The position numbers and the translations under genes were made by a program. Below are positions 1 to 8,654 of a stretch of DNA of 64,000 nucleotides, piece after piece. Position 1 is the stretch's first letter, and each line of letters starts with the position of its first letter. The notes below the pieces were generated by a model that saw only the letters and a list, made by a program, of their open reading frames with translations, searched no databases and had not been told where the DNA came from. Source of the stretch: Halogeometricum limi (GTDB lineage Archaea > Halobacteriota > Halobacteria > Halobacteriales > Haloferacaceae); contig NZ_FOYS01000005.1 of NCBI RefSeq assembly GCF_900115785.1, positions 186,001 through 250,000 on the forward strand. Direction: 5' to 3'.

Positions 1-290
1 AACCGTGCCACACAGCCAGACGGACCCCGTTCCGTGCACGCCTTCGGACTATCGACACGTCGGTCGAACGACCGCTCCGACCGGTGCTATCACCCGAGTG
101 CCGTTCGGTTCGCGCTGACCGGTGTGGTCTTCGGGTCCGTGCCGACCCGCCGGTGGTCCGACTCCTCTCGAACGTCCAGACTCGTGCCTCGCACGCGAAC
201 TGCGGGGACACGACTGATCCCTTCTACTTCCCGCTTCGGTCCGAACGGAGAACCACTGAAACGGCTCGAGAAGGACAACTGCGGTTCGGG
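1..290. other. No gene recognised at left edge
   Basis: This stretch lies downstream of the minus-strand XdhC-like gene. The open frames here show no recognisable motif and are low-complexity readings of GC-rich DNA. It may hold the end of a transcript or regulatory DNA for a gene outside the window. I see no RNA gene or repeat. Confidence 0.5.
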
Positions 291-1412
291 TCAGAGTTCG
301 ACTCGGTCGTGGATCGGTTCGGCGCGTTCCGCGAGGTGGCCGGGTTCTCTTCCGTTCCGAACCGCGAGCACTTCCGAGACGATACTCAGCGCTATCTGGT
401 ACGGAGAGCCACCGCCGAGGTTCAGTCCGACGGGCGTGTACAGACGCTCTCTCTCGGACGGCTCTAAGCGAACACCTTCGTCTTCGAGTGCGTCGAGCAT
501 CTGCTCGTACCGCTTCTTCGGCCCCATCACGCCGACGTACGGGACGGGAGTTCCGACGAGCGTCTCGACGGTCAGTCGGTCGTCGACGAAGTTGTGTGAG
601 GCGACGACCACGTACGTCTCGCGGTCGAAGTCCACCGCCTCTCGGACCGCTCCCGGTGACGTCGTGTGGACTGTCACGCTCTCGGGGAGCCGGTCGGTTA
701 TCGACGATGCGCCCCGGTATGCGACGACGCTGACGCGAAATCCCGCTTTCGCTCCGAGTTCGACGACGGGGTCTACGTCGTGTCCCGACCCGACGACGAC
801 GAGGTTCGGCGGAGCGCTAACGCCGTCGACGAACACCGTCGCTTCCCCGAGTTCGAACGTCTCCGACTGGCCGTGTCTCGTCGACTCGACGACGGCGTCG
901 CGAAGCGGACGGAGCGTCTCGGACGGGTAGGAATCGTCTGTTTCGAACTCCTCGCGTTCCGGGTGGTAGTACGCTCTGGCCCCGACCGCCGACTCGTCCG
1001 CCGCGTCGAGGACGGTGACGACGCCGACGTCGTCGCCGGACTCGTACGCGTCCACCAACGGTCTGTGCGACTCGTCGACGAACTCGAAGAGCAAGTCGAC
1101 GACGCCGTTGCATCCGATACCTAACCCCCACACGTCGTCGCCGTCGGCCGAGAGGTCGTAGCGCTCGACTCGCGGTTTCCCGGACGTTCGGACCTCGCTC
1201 GCGACTCGCTCGAACTCCGACTCCAGACAACCCGCGGTCACGTGCCCGACGCTCTCGTCGCCGGTGAAGAGCATCTTGGCCCCCGGGCGACGGTACGCGC
1301 TCCCTTCGACGCGAACGACCGTCACGAGGACGCTCTCGGACGCTCCATCTATCGCCTCTCGGACGCCGTCCAGCACCTCCGTCTCGGGGACGGCCCAGTC
1401 TTTCGATGTCAT
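291..1412 (-). CDS. XdhC/CoxI family molybdoenzyme maturation factor
   Basis: XdhC/CoxI proteins act in the cytoplasm in insertion or sulfuration of the molybdenum cofactor of xanthine-dehydrogenase/CO-dehydrogenase-type enzymes. The N-terminal part (about residues 10-80) has the family pattern with SVLVTVVRVEGSAYRRPGAK and GHVTAGCLE. It is followed by a G-I-G-C-N-G-V-V-D-L segment near residue 110. The C-terminal third is a Rossmann-like XdhC_C domain (LVVVGSGHDVDPV, then YVGVMGPKKR and G-L-N-L-G-G). The ATG at 1412 is preferred to the GTG at 1436, because an AT-rich TATA-like stretch sits about 40 bases upstream of the ATG. No molybdoenzyme structural gene is visible, so its client is unknown. 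The family call is seen in sequence; the cofactor role is family knowledge. Confidence 0.88.
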   Translation of the reverse strand: MTSKDWAVPETEVLDGVREAIDGASESVLVTVVRVEGSAYRRPGAKMLFTGDESVGHVTAGCLESEFERVASEVRTSGKPRVERYDLSADGDDVWGLGIGCNGVVDLLFEFVDESHRPLVDAYESGDDVGVVTVLDAADESAVGARAYYHPEREEFETDDSYPSETLRPLRDAVVESTRHGQSETFELGEATVFVDGVSAPPNLVVVGSGHDVDPVVELGAKAGFRVSVVAYRGASSITDRLPESVTVHTTSPGAVREAVDFDRETYVVVASHNFVDDRLTVETLVGTPVPYVGVMGPKKRYEQMLDALEDEGVRLEPSERERLYTPVGLNLGGGSPYQIALSIVSEVLAVRNGREPGHLAERAEPIHDRVEL

Positions 1413-1445
1413 GGCTGCGACTCTATCACGTCTCACACGCGCCAG

Positions 1446-1456
1446 CTATACTTATG
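1446..1456 (-). promoter_or_regulatory. TATA-like element before the XdhC-like gene
   Basis: Read on the minus strand the bases are CATAAGTATAG. A start site about 25 bases downstream would give a leader of roughly ten bases before the ATG at 1412, typical of haloarchaeal short-leader transcripts. Position and composition only; not tested. Confidence 0.35.
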
Positions 1457-1587
1457 TTTCGATGGTGTAGATTCGACGTCCCATACGACGTTGTCCCGGT
1501 CACGGACCCGAGCCGACGGACGCGGGGGAACGCGTTCTCACACGGATTCACACCGGTTTCGGTCGGTACCTACGGAACCTTCTCGGC

Positions 1588-2922
1588 TCACGCGTTCCGG
1601 TCTGTGCGGCGGGTCGTCGCACCGTCGTCGACCGTCTCGACCTGCGGGCGAGGAGTCGTCTCCGGATGCGCCCGGTACCGGATGGGGAACGAGCGGACAC
1701 CGTAGATGAACGCGCTCCGAACGGGGTCTAACTCCGTCGACGCGCGTTCGACGTCGGTCACTCTCGCGAAGAGTTGCTCCAGTGCGATACGCGCCTCTAA
1801 CCGGGCCAACGGCGCACCCAGACAGTAGTGCGTCCCGCGGCCGAACCCGAGATGTGAGTTCGGCGTCCGGTCGATACGAAACTCGTCGGGTGCGTCGAAC
1901 ACTGCGGGGTCGCGGTTCGCAGACCCGAGCCACGGCACGACGGCGTCACCCGTATGCACGTCCGCCCCAGCGAGTTCGACGTCGCGCGTCGCGACGCGGA
2001 CGAGTGCTTGGACCGGAGACCGGTAGCGAAGCACTTCCTCTACGGCCGTCGTCGTCAGCGTCGGGTCCGCGGCCAATCGCGCCATCGCGTCGGGGTGCGC
2101 GGTCAGACAGCGCACCGCGTTTCCGAGGAGGTTCGTCGTCGTGACGTTCCCCGCGACGAGAAGCAGGATACAGAATCCAACCGCCTCCTCGTGACTCAGC
2201 GTCTCGCCGTCGCTCTCGGCGTGGACGATGTCGGAAACCAAATCGTCTCGCGGGTCCGTCCGTCGGTCGTCGAGAATCGCCTCGAAGTACGCTCTCAGTT
2301 CGTCGTCGACGCGTCTGCGCTCGCGAGCGAACGCTTCCAGTCCCGCTTCGCTCGTATCGGCCGGCGTCTCGACGAGCGTGTCCGACCATCGCTTGAACGT
2401 CGGTCGGTCCTCGGTCGGAACTCCCAGTAGTTCAGCGATGACGACCACGGGAAGCGGGTACGCGAAGTCCGCTATCAGGTCCATCTCCCCCCGGTCTACG
2501 ACGTCGTCCAGTAGGTCGTCCGCGACGTCTCTGATGTGTGGCGCGCGCGGGACGAGCGAACGCGGGCGGAACGACTCTTCGACGACGCCGCGCAGTCTGT
2601 CGTGCCGCGAGCCGTCACTCGTCAGCATCGTCTCGAAGAGCGGACCGCGGGCTTCCGGTTCCGGAAGGTCCAGTTCCGTCGCCCGCGTGGGGTCGGAGGA
2701 GAACGTCATCGGGTCCGAGAGGATTCTCGCGGCGTCGGCGTACCGAAAGACGTCCCAGACGCGTCGCCGTTCGTCGTATCTGACGGGGTGGTTCTCGCGC
2801 ATCTCCGCGTACCAGTCGAACGGGTCCAGCCACGACTCCGTCGTCGAGAGTTCGAGGGGAACTCGTTCGAGCGTCTGCTGACCGCCGCCACGTTCGGCCT
2901 CGCGGTGGGGAGCGGAACTCAT
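1588..2922 (-). CDS. Cytochrome P450
   Basis: A 444-aa soluble P450 monooxygenase, normal length for the bacterial/archaeal class. The heme-ligand loop FGRGTHYCLG lies near residues 360-369, with the axial Cys about 367. The K-helix ExxR motif is EEVLR. The I-helix reads AGNVTTTN where most P450s have AGxD/ETT, so the acidic residue that helps proton delivery appears replaced. The protein could therefore use a peroxide shunt, a substrate carboxylate, or a different proton path. It needs ferredoxin/reductase partners, none of which are encoded nearby. It starts at an ATG at 2922 and is followed by the XdhC-like gene on the same strand after a gap of about 175 bases. The substrate cannot be inferred. 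Confidence 0.95.
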   Translation of the reverse strand: MSSAPHREAERGGGQQTLERVPLELSTTESWLDPFDWYAEMRENHPVRYDERRRVWDVFRYADAARILSDPMTFSSDPTRATELDLPEPEARGPLFETMLTSDGSRHDRLRGVVEESFRPRSLVPRAPHIRDVADDLLDDVVDRGEMDLIADFAYPLPVVVIAELLGVPTEDRPTFKRWSDTLVETPADTSEAGLEAFARERRRVDDELRAYFEAILDDRRTDPRDDLVSDIVHAESDGETLSHEEAVGFCILLLVAGNVTTTNLLGNAVRCLTAHPDAMARLAADPTLTTTAVEEVLRYRSPVQALVRVATRDVELAGADVHTGDAVVPWLGSANRDPAVFDAPDEFRIDRTPNSHLGFGRGTHYCLGAPLARLEARIALEQLFARVTDVERASTELDPVRSAFIYGVRSFPIRYRAHPETTPRPQVETVDDGATTRRTDRNA

Positions 2923-3003
2923 GAGAGACGTTCGCGCGGCCGACGTATGAGTGTCGTGTACGGTGAGGGAGATATTCCCGAAGGACGCGTAACGGAGCCG
3001 TGA

Positions 3004-4104
3004 CTACCGTTCGCGTCTCTGCTCGTCCGAACGCGAGCGACTACCGCGGCCCGAACCGGTGTCGTTGGCTTGCCACTCGAACTGCACGGTCCACGTCTCC
3101 CCGTCCGCCGTCGGAGCAGTTATCTCCGTCACCTCGATTTTCCCGTCGGGCGCTGGGTACCGGTCCCCTCGCTCGCCTCCGAGGGTCGAATACGGTCTCT
3201 CGTGCCGTCCTGCGACCTGCTCTCGAACCTGTTGTAGGTACTGTCCGAACTCGTCTCGCGACATCGACTCCTCTCGTTCGGTCTCGGTACTGGTCGCCCC
3301 TCGGCCGACGCCACCGGCGGCGCCAGTCGCGTAGTTCCCCAACACGGCGTTGATTACGGCACCGAGAAGCAGGACGATTCCCGAGAAGTACAGCCACGTG
3401 ACGACGAGGATGACGCCGCCGAAGAAACTCCCTGACCCGCCGCCTTTGAAGGTGAGGTACACCTGAAACAGCCCTTGGAGTCCGGCCCACCCGACGGCAG
3501 CGAAGACGACGCCGGGCACCACGTGTCGCCAGTCGACGTCCGTATCGGGGAACTTGTAGTACATCGGGAGGAACGCGAGGACGAGGCCGACGACGAGGAC
3601 TCCGGGCGTGACGTAGTCGAGGAACGGTATCGCATCGGAGCGTGCGGCGAAGACGGAACTGACTCCGACGGTGGCGACGACGGCGGCGACGAGTGCTACC
3701 AGCACGACGATGCCGTCTTCGAGTTGGTCGACGAACGAGTTCTGCTCTTCCGTCTCGTAAATCTCGGAGAACGCCGTGTCGAGTCCGCGGAATATCTTGA
3801 GCGTTCCCCAAATCAGCGCGACGAGACCGACGAACGATGCACCGGCGGCGGTCGAACTCCCTCGGAAGACGTCTTCGACGGTGCCGGCGATAGGTCCCGG
3901 AAGCGAGTCTTGCGCGAGCGTGACGACGCGCTCTTCGAGCCCACCACCGACTGCGGAGACGACGAAGAGGAGGAGCAACAGCATCGGAGCGAGCGAGACG
4001 AACGCGTTGTAGGCTATCCCCGCAGCCATGAACGTCACGTTCTTCTCGGAGACTTCCGAGAGGACTCGCCGTCCCGTGTTCGTCACCCGTGAGAGACCGA
4101 CCAT
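3004..4104 (-). CDS. YihY/BrkB-family membrane protein
   Basis: About 366 aa with six hydrophobic segments. The family signature AAGIAYNAFVSLAPMLLL is near the N terminus, and ALIWGTLKIFRGLDTAFSEIY marks the second conserved region. The segment DVDWRHVVPGVVFAAVGW precedes the last membrane helices. The C-terminal 100 residues are hydrophilic, charged and probably cytoplasmic. YihY/BrkB proteins were once called ribonuclease BN by mistake; their transport or envelope function is still uncertain. I choose the ATG at 4104 over the GTG at 4140 because homology-like sequence (MVGLSRVTNTGRRVL) begins there. It is monocistronic and divergent from the recombinase gene. Confidence 0.85.
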   Translation of the reverse strand: MVGLSRVTNTGRRVLSEVSEKNVTFMAAGIAYNAFVSLAPMLLLLLFVVSAVGGGLEERVVTLAQDSLPGPIAGTVEDVFRGSSTAAGASFVGLVALIWGTLKIFRGLDTAFSEIYETEEQNSFVDQLEDGIVVLVALVAAVVATVGVSSVFAARSDAIPFLDYVTPGVLVVGLVLAFLPMYYKFPDTDVDWRHVVPGVVFAAVGWAGLQGLFQVYLTFKGGGSGSFFGGVILVVTWLYFSGIVLLLGAVINAVLGNYATGAAGGVGRGATSTETEREESMSRDEFGQYLQQVREQVAGRHERPYSTLGGERGDRYPAPDGKIEVTEITAPTADGETWTVQFEWQANDTGSGRGSRSRSDEQRRER

Positions 4105-4448
4105 AGCTTCGGCATCGGAGACCGGCGAGGAAAAAGACACGGCCGTCGTGCGGTCTGTTGTCGTGCTACGACTGCTTGTACAGTCTCAGCGTCCCAGGGA
4201 CTGTACGGTGCTTTCTCTCCCGTGCGCCGCGGTGCTACTCGCTTCAAATTTAATATAGCGTTATACAATTTACGTGTTCTCGCGAACGCTGAACGGCTCT
4301 CGTCGGTGTTCACACAGACTGAAAGAGTCTGTTAGTACCCAAAATTTATAATATATCTGATTTATAGTGCAGCTACGTCGAATATGCCAGACTCAGAAAC
4401 GACCCCCCGGACCGCGAGTGGCCTCCTCCGACGGCGAGAGGGTGAAAA
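4105..4448. promoter_or_regulatory. Divergent intergenic region, AT-rich
   Basis: It separates the BrkB-like gene (minus) from the recombinase gene (plus). Two AT-rich blocks stand out, about 4246-4270 and 4340-4372 (including AATTTATAATATAT). The first reads as TATTAAATT on the minus strand and could serve the BrkB gene, with a leader of about 120 bases. The second could serve the recombinase gene. No RNA gene is seen. Confidence 0.4.
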
Positions 4449-5738
4449 ATGACCGAGACGACCGGTACGAGTGAGTTCGCGGGGCGAACCCCTGACGATA
4501 TCTCGTGGACGCTCCTCGCTGTCGAGGAGTGCGTCGAGGCGTACTGGCACGTCCTCGCTCCCGCCTTCGAGGCGGACGGATACGACCCGCACGTCGAACG
4601 GCCGACACACGAGTGGTTACGAACGAACGGGTTTCGACCGCTCCTGTACGCCCTTCGCGAGTACCACGACCGGACGTTCGAGGAGTTCTGGACCGACGAC
4701 GTCGGCCTCGCGGTCGAAGACGACCGGACGACGTGGGCGACGGACGACGAACAGACGGCCGAGGCGTTAACGTCGTTTCTCACGTCGCGACGAAAGCGAA
4801 AGGGTCTCGCCGAGTCGTCGCTCGATACCCTCAGATACCGGCTGAACCGGTACGTAGGGGCCTACCGTGCGGAAAACGAGACCGACGACCTCCTCGCGCC
4901 CGTCGCACGCGGCGGTGACGTCCCCGCCCACGAGGCAGTCGACGCCTGTTGGGCCGCGTTCGACAGACTCCACCGCGAGTTAGACGGCGGGCAGACGAAG
5001 CGTCGTATCCACCTCGCCGTGTCGAACTGGTACGCGCACCTCGTTCGCCGGAAGTGGGCGACGGTGAACCCCGCGGACGGACTGGACGACGAGTTCGACT
5101 GGTCGAATGGGTCGGACGCCGAACGGACGGGCGATACCCCCTGTCTGACGGCCGACCACGTTCGCTCGCTCTACACGGCCGCCGAGGACGCCGAAGAACG
5201 ACTGCTGGTCCTCGCTCTCTGTGCGTGGGGGCTCCGGCCGAACGAAGTCGCCCGCCTCGACATCACGCAGTTCGTCCTCGACACCGACGACGTCCCGTAC
5301 ATCGAGTTCGACGAACGAAAGAACGGCCCCGGACAGGTCTCGTTACTGTACGGGCGCGAAGAACTCGAAGCCTACGTCGACTCCCGGGCGAGCGACGACG
5401 ACTGGCAGGGCTATCTGTTCTCGTCGCCACACGCCTCCCGAGACCACGTCTCCCGGTGGACCGTCTGGAAACGATTCGAACGATTGAGCGAACGCGCGGG
5501 CGTCCCGGAGCGTATCGACGGCGTGTCGACGTCCCCGAAACTGGGACGTCGGTTCTGGTACGACGCGTACTCGTCGTCTCTCGACGTCGTCTTGGGGAGT
5601 CTGGACGAAATCGCGGCCGAACAGGGGAGTTCCAGCGCCGACGTCGTCCTCCACAACTACCTCTCCGAGTCTCGCGCGCGCGAACTGCGGCGCACGCACA
5701 TGCGAGACCGTCTCGAAGCGGCGTTCGAGGCTGGATGA
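4449..5738 (+). CDS. Divergent tyrosine recombinase/integrase-like protein
   Basis: A 429-aa protein with a core-binding-like helical region (about residues 100-210, SSLDTLRYRLNRYVGAYR) and a C-terminal phage-integrase-like catalytic fold. The Arg-I box is clear (LCAWGLRPNEVARLDI), as is the beta-hairpin Lys (DERKNGPGQ). The usual box II HxLR is not: the equivalent segment reads SPKLGRRFWYDAY. The final LGH...Y block is replaced by DVVLHNYLSESRARELRR, so the spacing of His and Tyr is abnormal. It may be an unusual but active archaeal XerC/D relative or a DNA-binding protein that has lost recombination. I see no att repeats or tRNA next to it. The ATG at 4449 overlaps no other gene. Confidence 0.75.
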   Translation: MTETTGTSEFAGRTPDDISWTLLAVEECVEAYWHVLAPAFEADGYDPHVERPTHEWLRTNGFRPLLYALREYHDRTFEEFWTDDVGLAVEDDRTTWATDDEQTAEALTSFLTSRRKRKGLAESSLDTLRYRLNRYVGAYRAENETDDLLAPVARGGDVPAHEAVDACWAAFDRLHRELDGGQTKRRIHLAVSNWYAHLVRRKWATVNPADGLDDEFDWSNGSDAERTGDTPCLTADHVRSLYTAAEDAEERLLVLALCAWGLRPNEVARLDITQFVLDTDDVPYIEFDERKNGPGQVSLLYGREELEAYVDSRASDDDWQGYLFSSPHASRDHVSRWTVWKRFERLSERAGVPERIDGVSTSPKLGRRFWYDAYSSSLDVVLGSLDEIAAEQGSSSADVVLHNYLSESRARELRRTHMRDRLEAAFEAG

Positions 5739-5924
5739 CTGATTAATATATTATATCTCGCTATACAAAGAGAGGGAGCCGGCCGAGAGAGACGAAATGG
5801 AGGCGACTCCTGCTCCCCGTGCCGGAACCGCCACCGGCGGGTTAACGTTTCGCCCGACGAGAGAACCACTTATCCACTCGGATGACCGTCTCAGTAGTTC
5901 GACCACCGACTTGACGCGGTTCAC
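5739..5924. other. Convergent intergenic region
   Basis: It lies between two convergent genes, so no promoter is required. An AT-rich block (5741-5768) directly follows the recombinase stop codon and may act in termination. No gene is seen. Confidence 0.4.
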
Positions 5925-6428
5925 CTACTCCGACCGACGCTCCACCACCGCGAACGCGCCGCCGAGGACGAGTCCGTAGGTAACGTGCCAGAGGAGCATT
6001 GGGACGGTCACGTTCGGAATCGACAGCGGTGTCGCACCGCCGACGACGTCCAACCAGATGGGCATGAGTATCCCCGCACCGACGACGGCGAGGACGAGTC
6101 CGTAGACGACGCCCGCGAGGATGGTCTTCCAGTACCAGTCGGTCAGTCGGTAGAGTCCGGGGTCAGAGAGGAGGAGTGCGAACAGCATTCCGAACAGCGT
6201 CCCGTGGACGAGATGGGCGACCCATCCGGCGACGAGGCTCCCGGACTGCCCGTACAACCCCGCGATGGCGACTTGGAGCGTCGACAACTGCATCGCGCTG
6301 ATGACGATACCCGTCACGACAGTCGCGAGGAGTCCGGCGACGGCACCGCCTCGCCACGGCCACGTCGTCTCGAACGGACTCGTCCCGTCGTCCCGTACCC
6401 GCTCTTTGGCTTGATTTCGTACGCTCAT
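5925..6428 (-). CDS. Four-helix membrane protein, haloarchaeal, function unknown
   Basis: A 167-aa protein with four strongly hydrophobic segments: GGAVAGLLATVVTGIVISAM, AHLVHGTLFGMLFALLL, TILAGVVYGLVLAVVGAGIL and MLLWHVTYGLVLGGAFAVV. A short charged N terminus is probably cytoplasmic. The repeated pattern HxxHG(T/L)xFGxxF / HxxYGxxxG suggests two related two-helix halves. Such proteins are common in haloarchaea and have no assigned activity. Start at the ATG at 6428. It is separated from the acidic protein upstream by about 140 bases, so joint transcription is possible. Confidence 0.6.
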   Translation of the reverse strand: MSVRNQAKERVRDDGTSPFETTWPWRGGAVAGLLATVVTGIVISAMQLSTLQVAIAGLYGQSGSLVAGWVAHLVHGTLFGMLFALLLSDPGLYRLTDWYWKTILAGVVYGLVLAVVGAGILMPIWLDVVGGATPLSIPNVTVPMLLWHVTYGLVLGGAFAVVERRSE

Positions 6429-6571
6429 GAGCAGTCACCGCGTCGCGTCCGACGCGGGAGCGCCGAACGAACCGGCGTGTACACCGATATCTAGTACGCG
6501 TGGGGAACGAATCACCCTATGGCAACCGAGAGCACGGTTCGTTACCGGTCGGTATCTGCTCGCCGCCCCGT

Positions 6572-7286
6572 TCAGACGCTCCGGAGTGCGTCGCGCGCAA
6601 CTTCGGCCGCTTCGAGAGCGTCGCGGAGGTGGTCCTCGGCGTCGGCCGGTTCGTCGCGTCCGAGGTCACGTTCGGCCAGCCGAATCAGCCGTGCCGCGTC
6701 GTCGTTCGCGCGGTCCACGTCGTCGACGGCGTCGTCTTCGTCGTCGTCCAAGTCCGCGCGGCGGGCCACGGACACCGCGTCGTCGACGGCGTCGCTCGCC
6801 TCGTCGGCGTCTTCGAGTCGCGCTTCGGCAGTCTCCACGTCGACGCTCCCTTCGACGCTCGACCCGAGCGTCTCGACTGCGCGTTCGAGCAGTCTCCGCG
6901 CGCGAAGCAACTCTTCGATGGCGGCGTCTCTGTCGTCGTCGACGTTCTCGATTCGGCCTCGACGCCGCGCCCGTTCGAGGTCCGAGACGAAGTCGGCCGC
7001 CTCGTCGAGATGGTCCTCGGCGCGTTCGATGAACTCGTCCGCGTCCTCGACGTCGTCTAAGTCGAACGAGGTCCGTTCGACGATTCGCTCGACCGCACGG
7101 AGGGCGTCGCGCAGTTCGCGCCAGAGGTCGCTGACCGCTCTACCGAGGTCGCTCAGTACTCGCGCCGGCCGTTCCCGCCCAGACGGGGAGCGCAAACGGA
7201 ACGCCCGCGACTCCGAGGAGGCGGAGCGTCCGTCTCCGCGCGCCGTTCACCGACTCTCTCTGCGCTCGCTCGGCTTCCGCGCTCAT
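6572..7286 (-). pseudogene. Acidic coiled-coil exported protein, signal peptide and body in different frames
   Basis: The body (7195 to 6572) is an acidic, Ala/Asp/Glu/Arg-rich helical protein of about 200 residues, with heptad-like repeats (ERAEDHLDEAADFVSDLER, LLRARRLLERAVETL). No ATG opens that frame; the first possible start is a TTG at 7195. In the neighbouring frame an ATG at 7286 opens 48 codons that look like a twin-arginine/Sec signal (NGARRRTLRLLGVAGV, then a hydrophobic stretch ending AGTAGA) and stop at 7142. Removing one base between about 7249 and 7142 would fuse signal and body. This suggests a frameshifted gene or a base-call error. A shorter TTG-initiated cytoplasmic protein is the alternative. 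The function of the body is unknown. Confidence 0.55.
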
Positions 7287-7438
7287 GAGTCCACTACGTC
7301 ACGCACGAAAATCAACTGTGCATACGACTCGTCTGCCGAAGATGCAGTCGGACGGAGACGTTCGCCGGAGTGAGAGCGGGGAACCGCCGACGTCGGCGAC
7401 CGCAACACTCCTGCACGCGGCGGCCGAACAGTCGCCCG

Positions 7439-7909
7439 ATGCCCGACTTAGCGGGACTCGACCACGAAGCGCACGTCGAACGCGCGATAGCGCTCGCCCG
7501 AGAGGCGGGGGAGCGAGGCGACGGGCCGTACGGGTCGCTCCTCGTCGTCGACGGCGACGTGGTGATGGAGGAGACGAACCGCGAATGGACGGACGACGAC
7601 ATCGCTCTCCATCCTGAACTCACCCTCGCACGCCGCGCGGCGCGCGAACTCACCGCCGAGGAACGCGACCGCGCGGTGATGTACACGAGCACCGAACCCT
7701 GCCCGATGTGTTCCGGAGGAATCACCATCTCGAACCTCGGTGCCGTCGTCTACAGCGTCTCCGGCGAGCGGGCCGCGGCGGAGTTCGGCGGGAACGAGGG
7801 CGTCCCCTGCGGGGAGGTGTTCGAGCGTCGCGGCCGGGACATCGAGGTGGTCGGCGGCGTTCTGGAGTCCGAGGGACTGGACGTCCACCGCGAGTTCCGC
7901 GACGCGTGA
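7439..7909 (+). CDS. Cytidine/guanine deaminase-fold nucleoside deaminase
   Basis: A 156-aa CDA-fold enzyme of the guanine deaminase/tRNA-adenosine-deaminase-like branch. The zinc site is complete: H-P-E in ALHPELTLARRAA (catalytic Glu) and the P-C-P-M-C loop in TSTEPCPMC. The N terminus holds AIALAREAGERGDGPYGSLLV, typical of the family. The ATG at 7439 (MPDLAGLDHE) is chosen; the reading frame continues upstream to 7370, but that part is Arg-rich and unlike the family. It likely deaminates a free purine or pyrimidine base in salvage; the substrate cannot be told. It is convergent with the small gene that follows. Confidence 0.88.
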   Translation: MPDLAGLDHEAHVERAIALAREAGERGDGPYGSLLVVDGDVVMEETNREWTDDDIALHPELTLARRAARELTAEERDRAVMYTSTEPCPMCSGGITISNLGAVVYSVSGERAAAEFGGNEGVPCGEVFERRGRDIEVVGGVLESEGLDVHREFRDA

Positions 7910-7933
7910 GTTAGTTGCGGACGGTCCGTCACC

Positions 7934-8197
7934 TCAGAGTTCGTCGTCGGGGTCGTGTTCGCTCGCGACGCGCTTCGCCTCCTGTGCGTAGCGTTCGCGC
8001 GTCTCGACGTCGTCGACGGTCTCTAAGTTGTCGGGGTCGACGTCCTCGGCGGCGGTGACCGTCTTCGAGTCGATGACCTGCGCGGCGAGTTCCTTCGTGA
8101 AGATACGGTCGCCTTCGGGCGTCGCGTACGTGAGGATGATGAGGTCGCGGTCGTTGTAGCCGCGTTCGACGAACCAACAGCGGATGGTGTCTGCCAT
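7934..8197 (-). CDS. Small conserved-type haloarchaeal protein
   Basis: An 87-aa acidic protein starting MADTIRCWFVERGYNDRDL. It contains a beta-alpha-like pattern (LIILTYATPEGDRIFTKELA) and a charged C terminus ending HDPDDEL. No membrane segment or metal motif is present apart from one Cys. The ATG at 8197 is the only start that avoids a long unlikely N-terminal extension. Base composition and codon use fit a real gene. I do not recognise the function. It is divergent from the oxidoreductase remnant at 8293. Confidence 0.6.
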   Translation of the reverse strand: MADTIRCWFVERGYNDRDLIILTYATPEGDRIFTKELAAQVIDSKTVTAAEDVDPDNLETVDDVETRERYAQEAKRVASEHDPDDEL

Positions 8198-8292
8198 ACT
8201 CGTCGTTCGTCGGGACGGCCCTTCTACGCTGTGGCGGTCCGGGGGTCGTTCGGCGAGTGGGATTTTGCGTCTCGTGTTCGAATTCGAGAGAC

Positions 8293-8654
8293 ATGACCGA
8301 ATTCGACCTCGTCGTCCTCGGCGGCGGCACGGGCAACATCGTCGCGTCGGCCGCCGCGGACGACGGGATGGACGTCGCACTCGTCGAACGAGACCGACTC
8401 GGTGGCACCTGCCTCAACCGCGGCTGTAACCCTCGAAGAGGCTCATCCACCGGGCGAGCGTCGTCGAGACGGTACGGAACGCCGAGTCGATGCGGGTCAA
8501 CGAGGTGAGTACGGCCGTCGCCGCGGGTGCCGACGCCGAGACAATCGCCGAAACCGTTCGCGTTCACCCCGCACTCTCGGAAGTCGTGCAGGGGGCGTTC
8601 CGGCAGGTCAGAACGTCGCACCGTCGGGAATATAGCGGGCGCAGGCTCTTTTGA
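8293..8654 (+). pseudogene. Pyridine nucleotide-disulfide oxidoreductase, internally deleted remnant
   Basis: The first 46 codons encode a normal FAD-binding N terminus (FDLVVLGGGTGNIVASAA), then the redox-disulfide motif GGTCLNRGCNP of mercuric-reductase/dihydrolipoamide-dehydrogenase-like enzymes. At about 8431 one base is missing. The sense frame resumes one frame over (KRLIHRASVVETVRNAESM) and then runs directly into the far C terminus (NEVSTAVAAGADAETIAET, VHPALSEVVQGAF), ending at a TGA at 8652-8654. Intact members have roughly 450-480 residues, so some 330 central residues are deleted in addition to the frameshift. It cannot make an active enzyme. Confidence 0.85.

Noticed and set aside
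34-930. A 298-codon plus-strand open frame at the left edge
   Set aside because: Ser/Thr/Arg-rich, overlaps the well-supported XdhC-like gene, no motif.
4250-5768. TTAATATA...YTATACAA on both sides of the recombinase gene, considered as att-like repeats
   Set aside because: Spacing differs (3 versus 10 bases) and the match is short AT-rich DNA; more likely promoter/terminator sequence.
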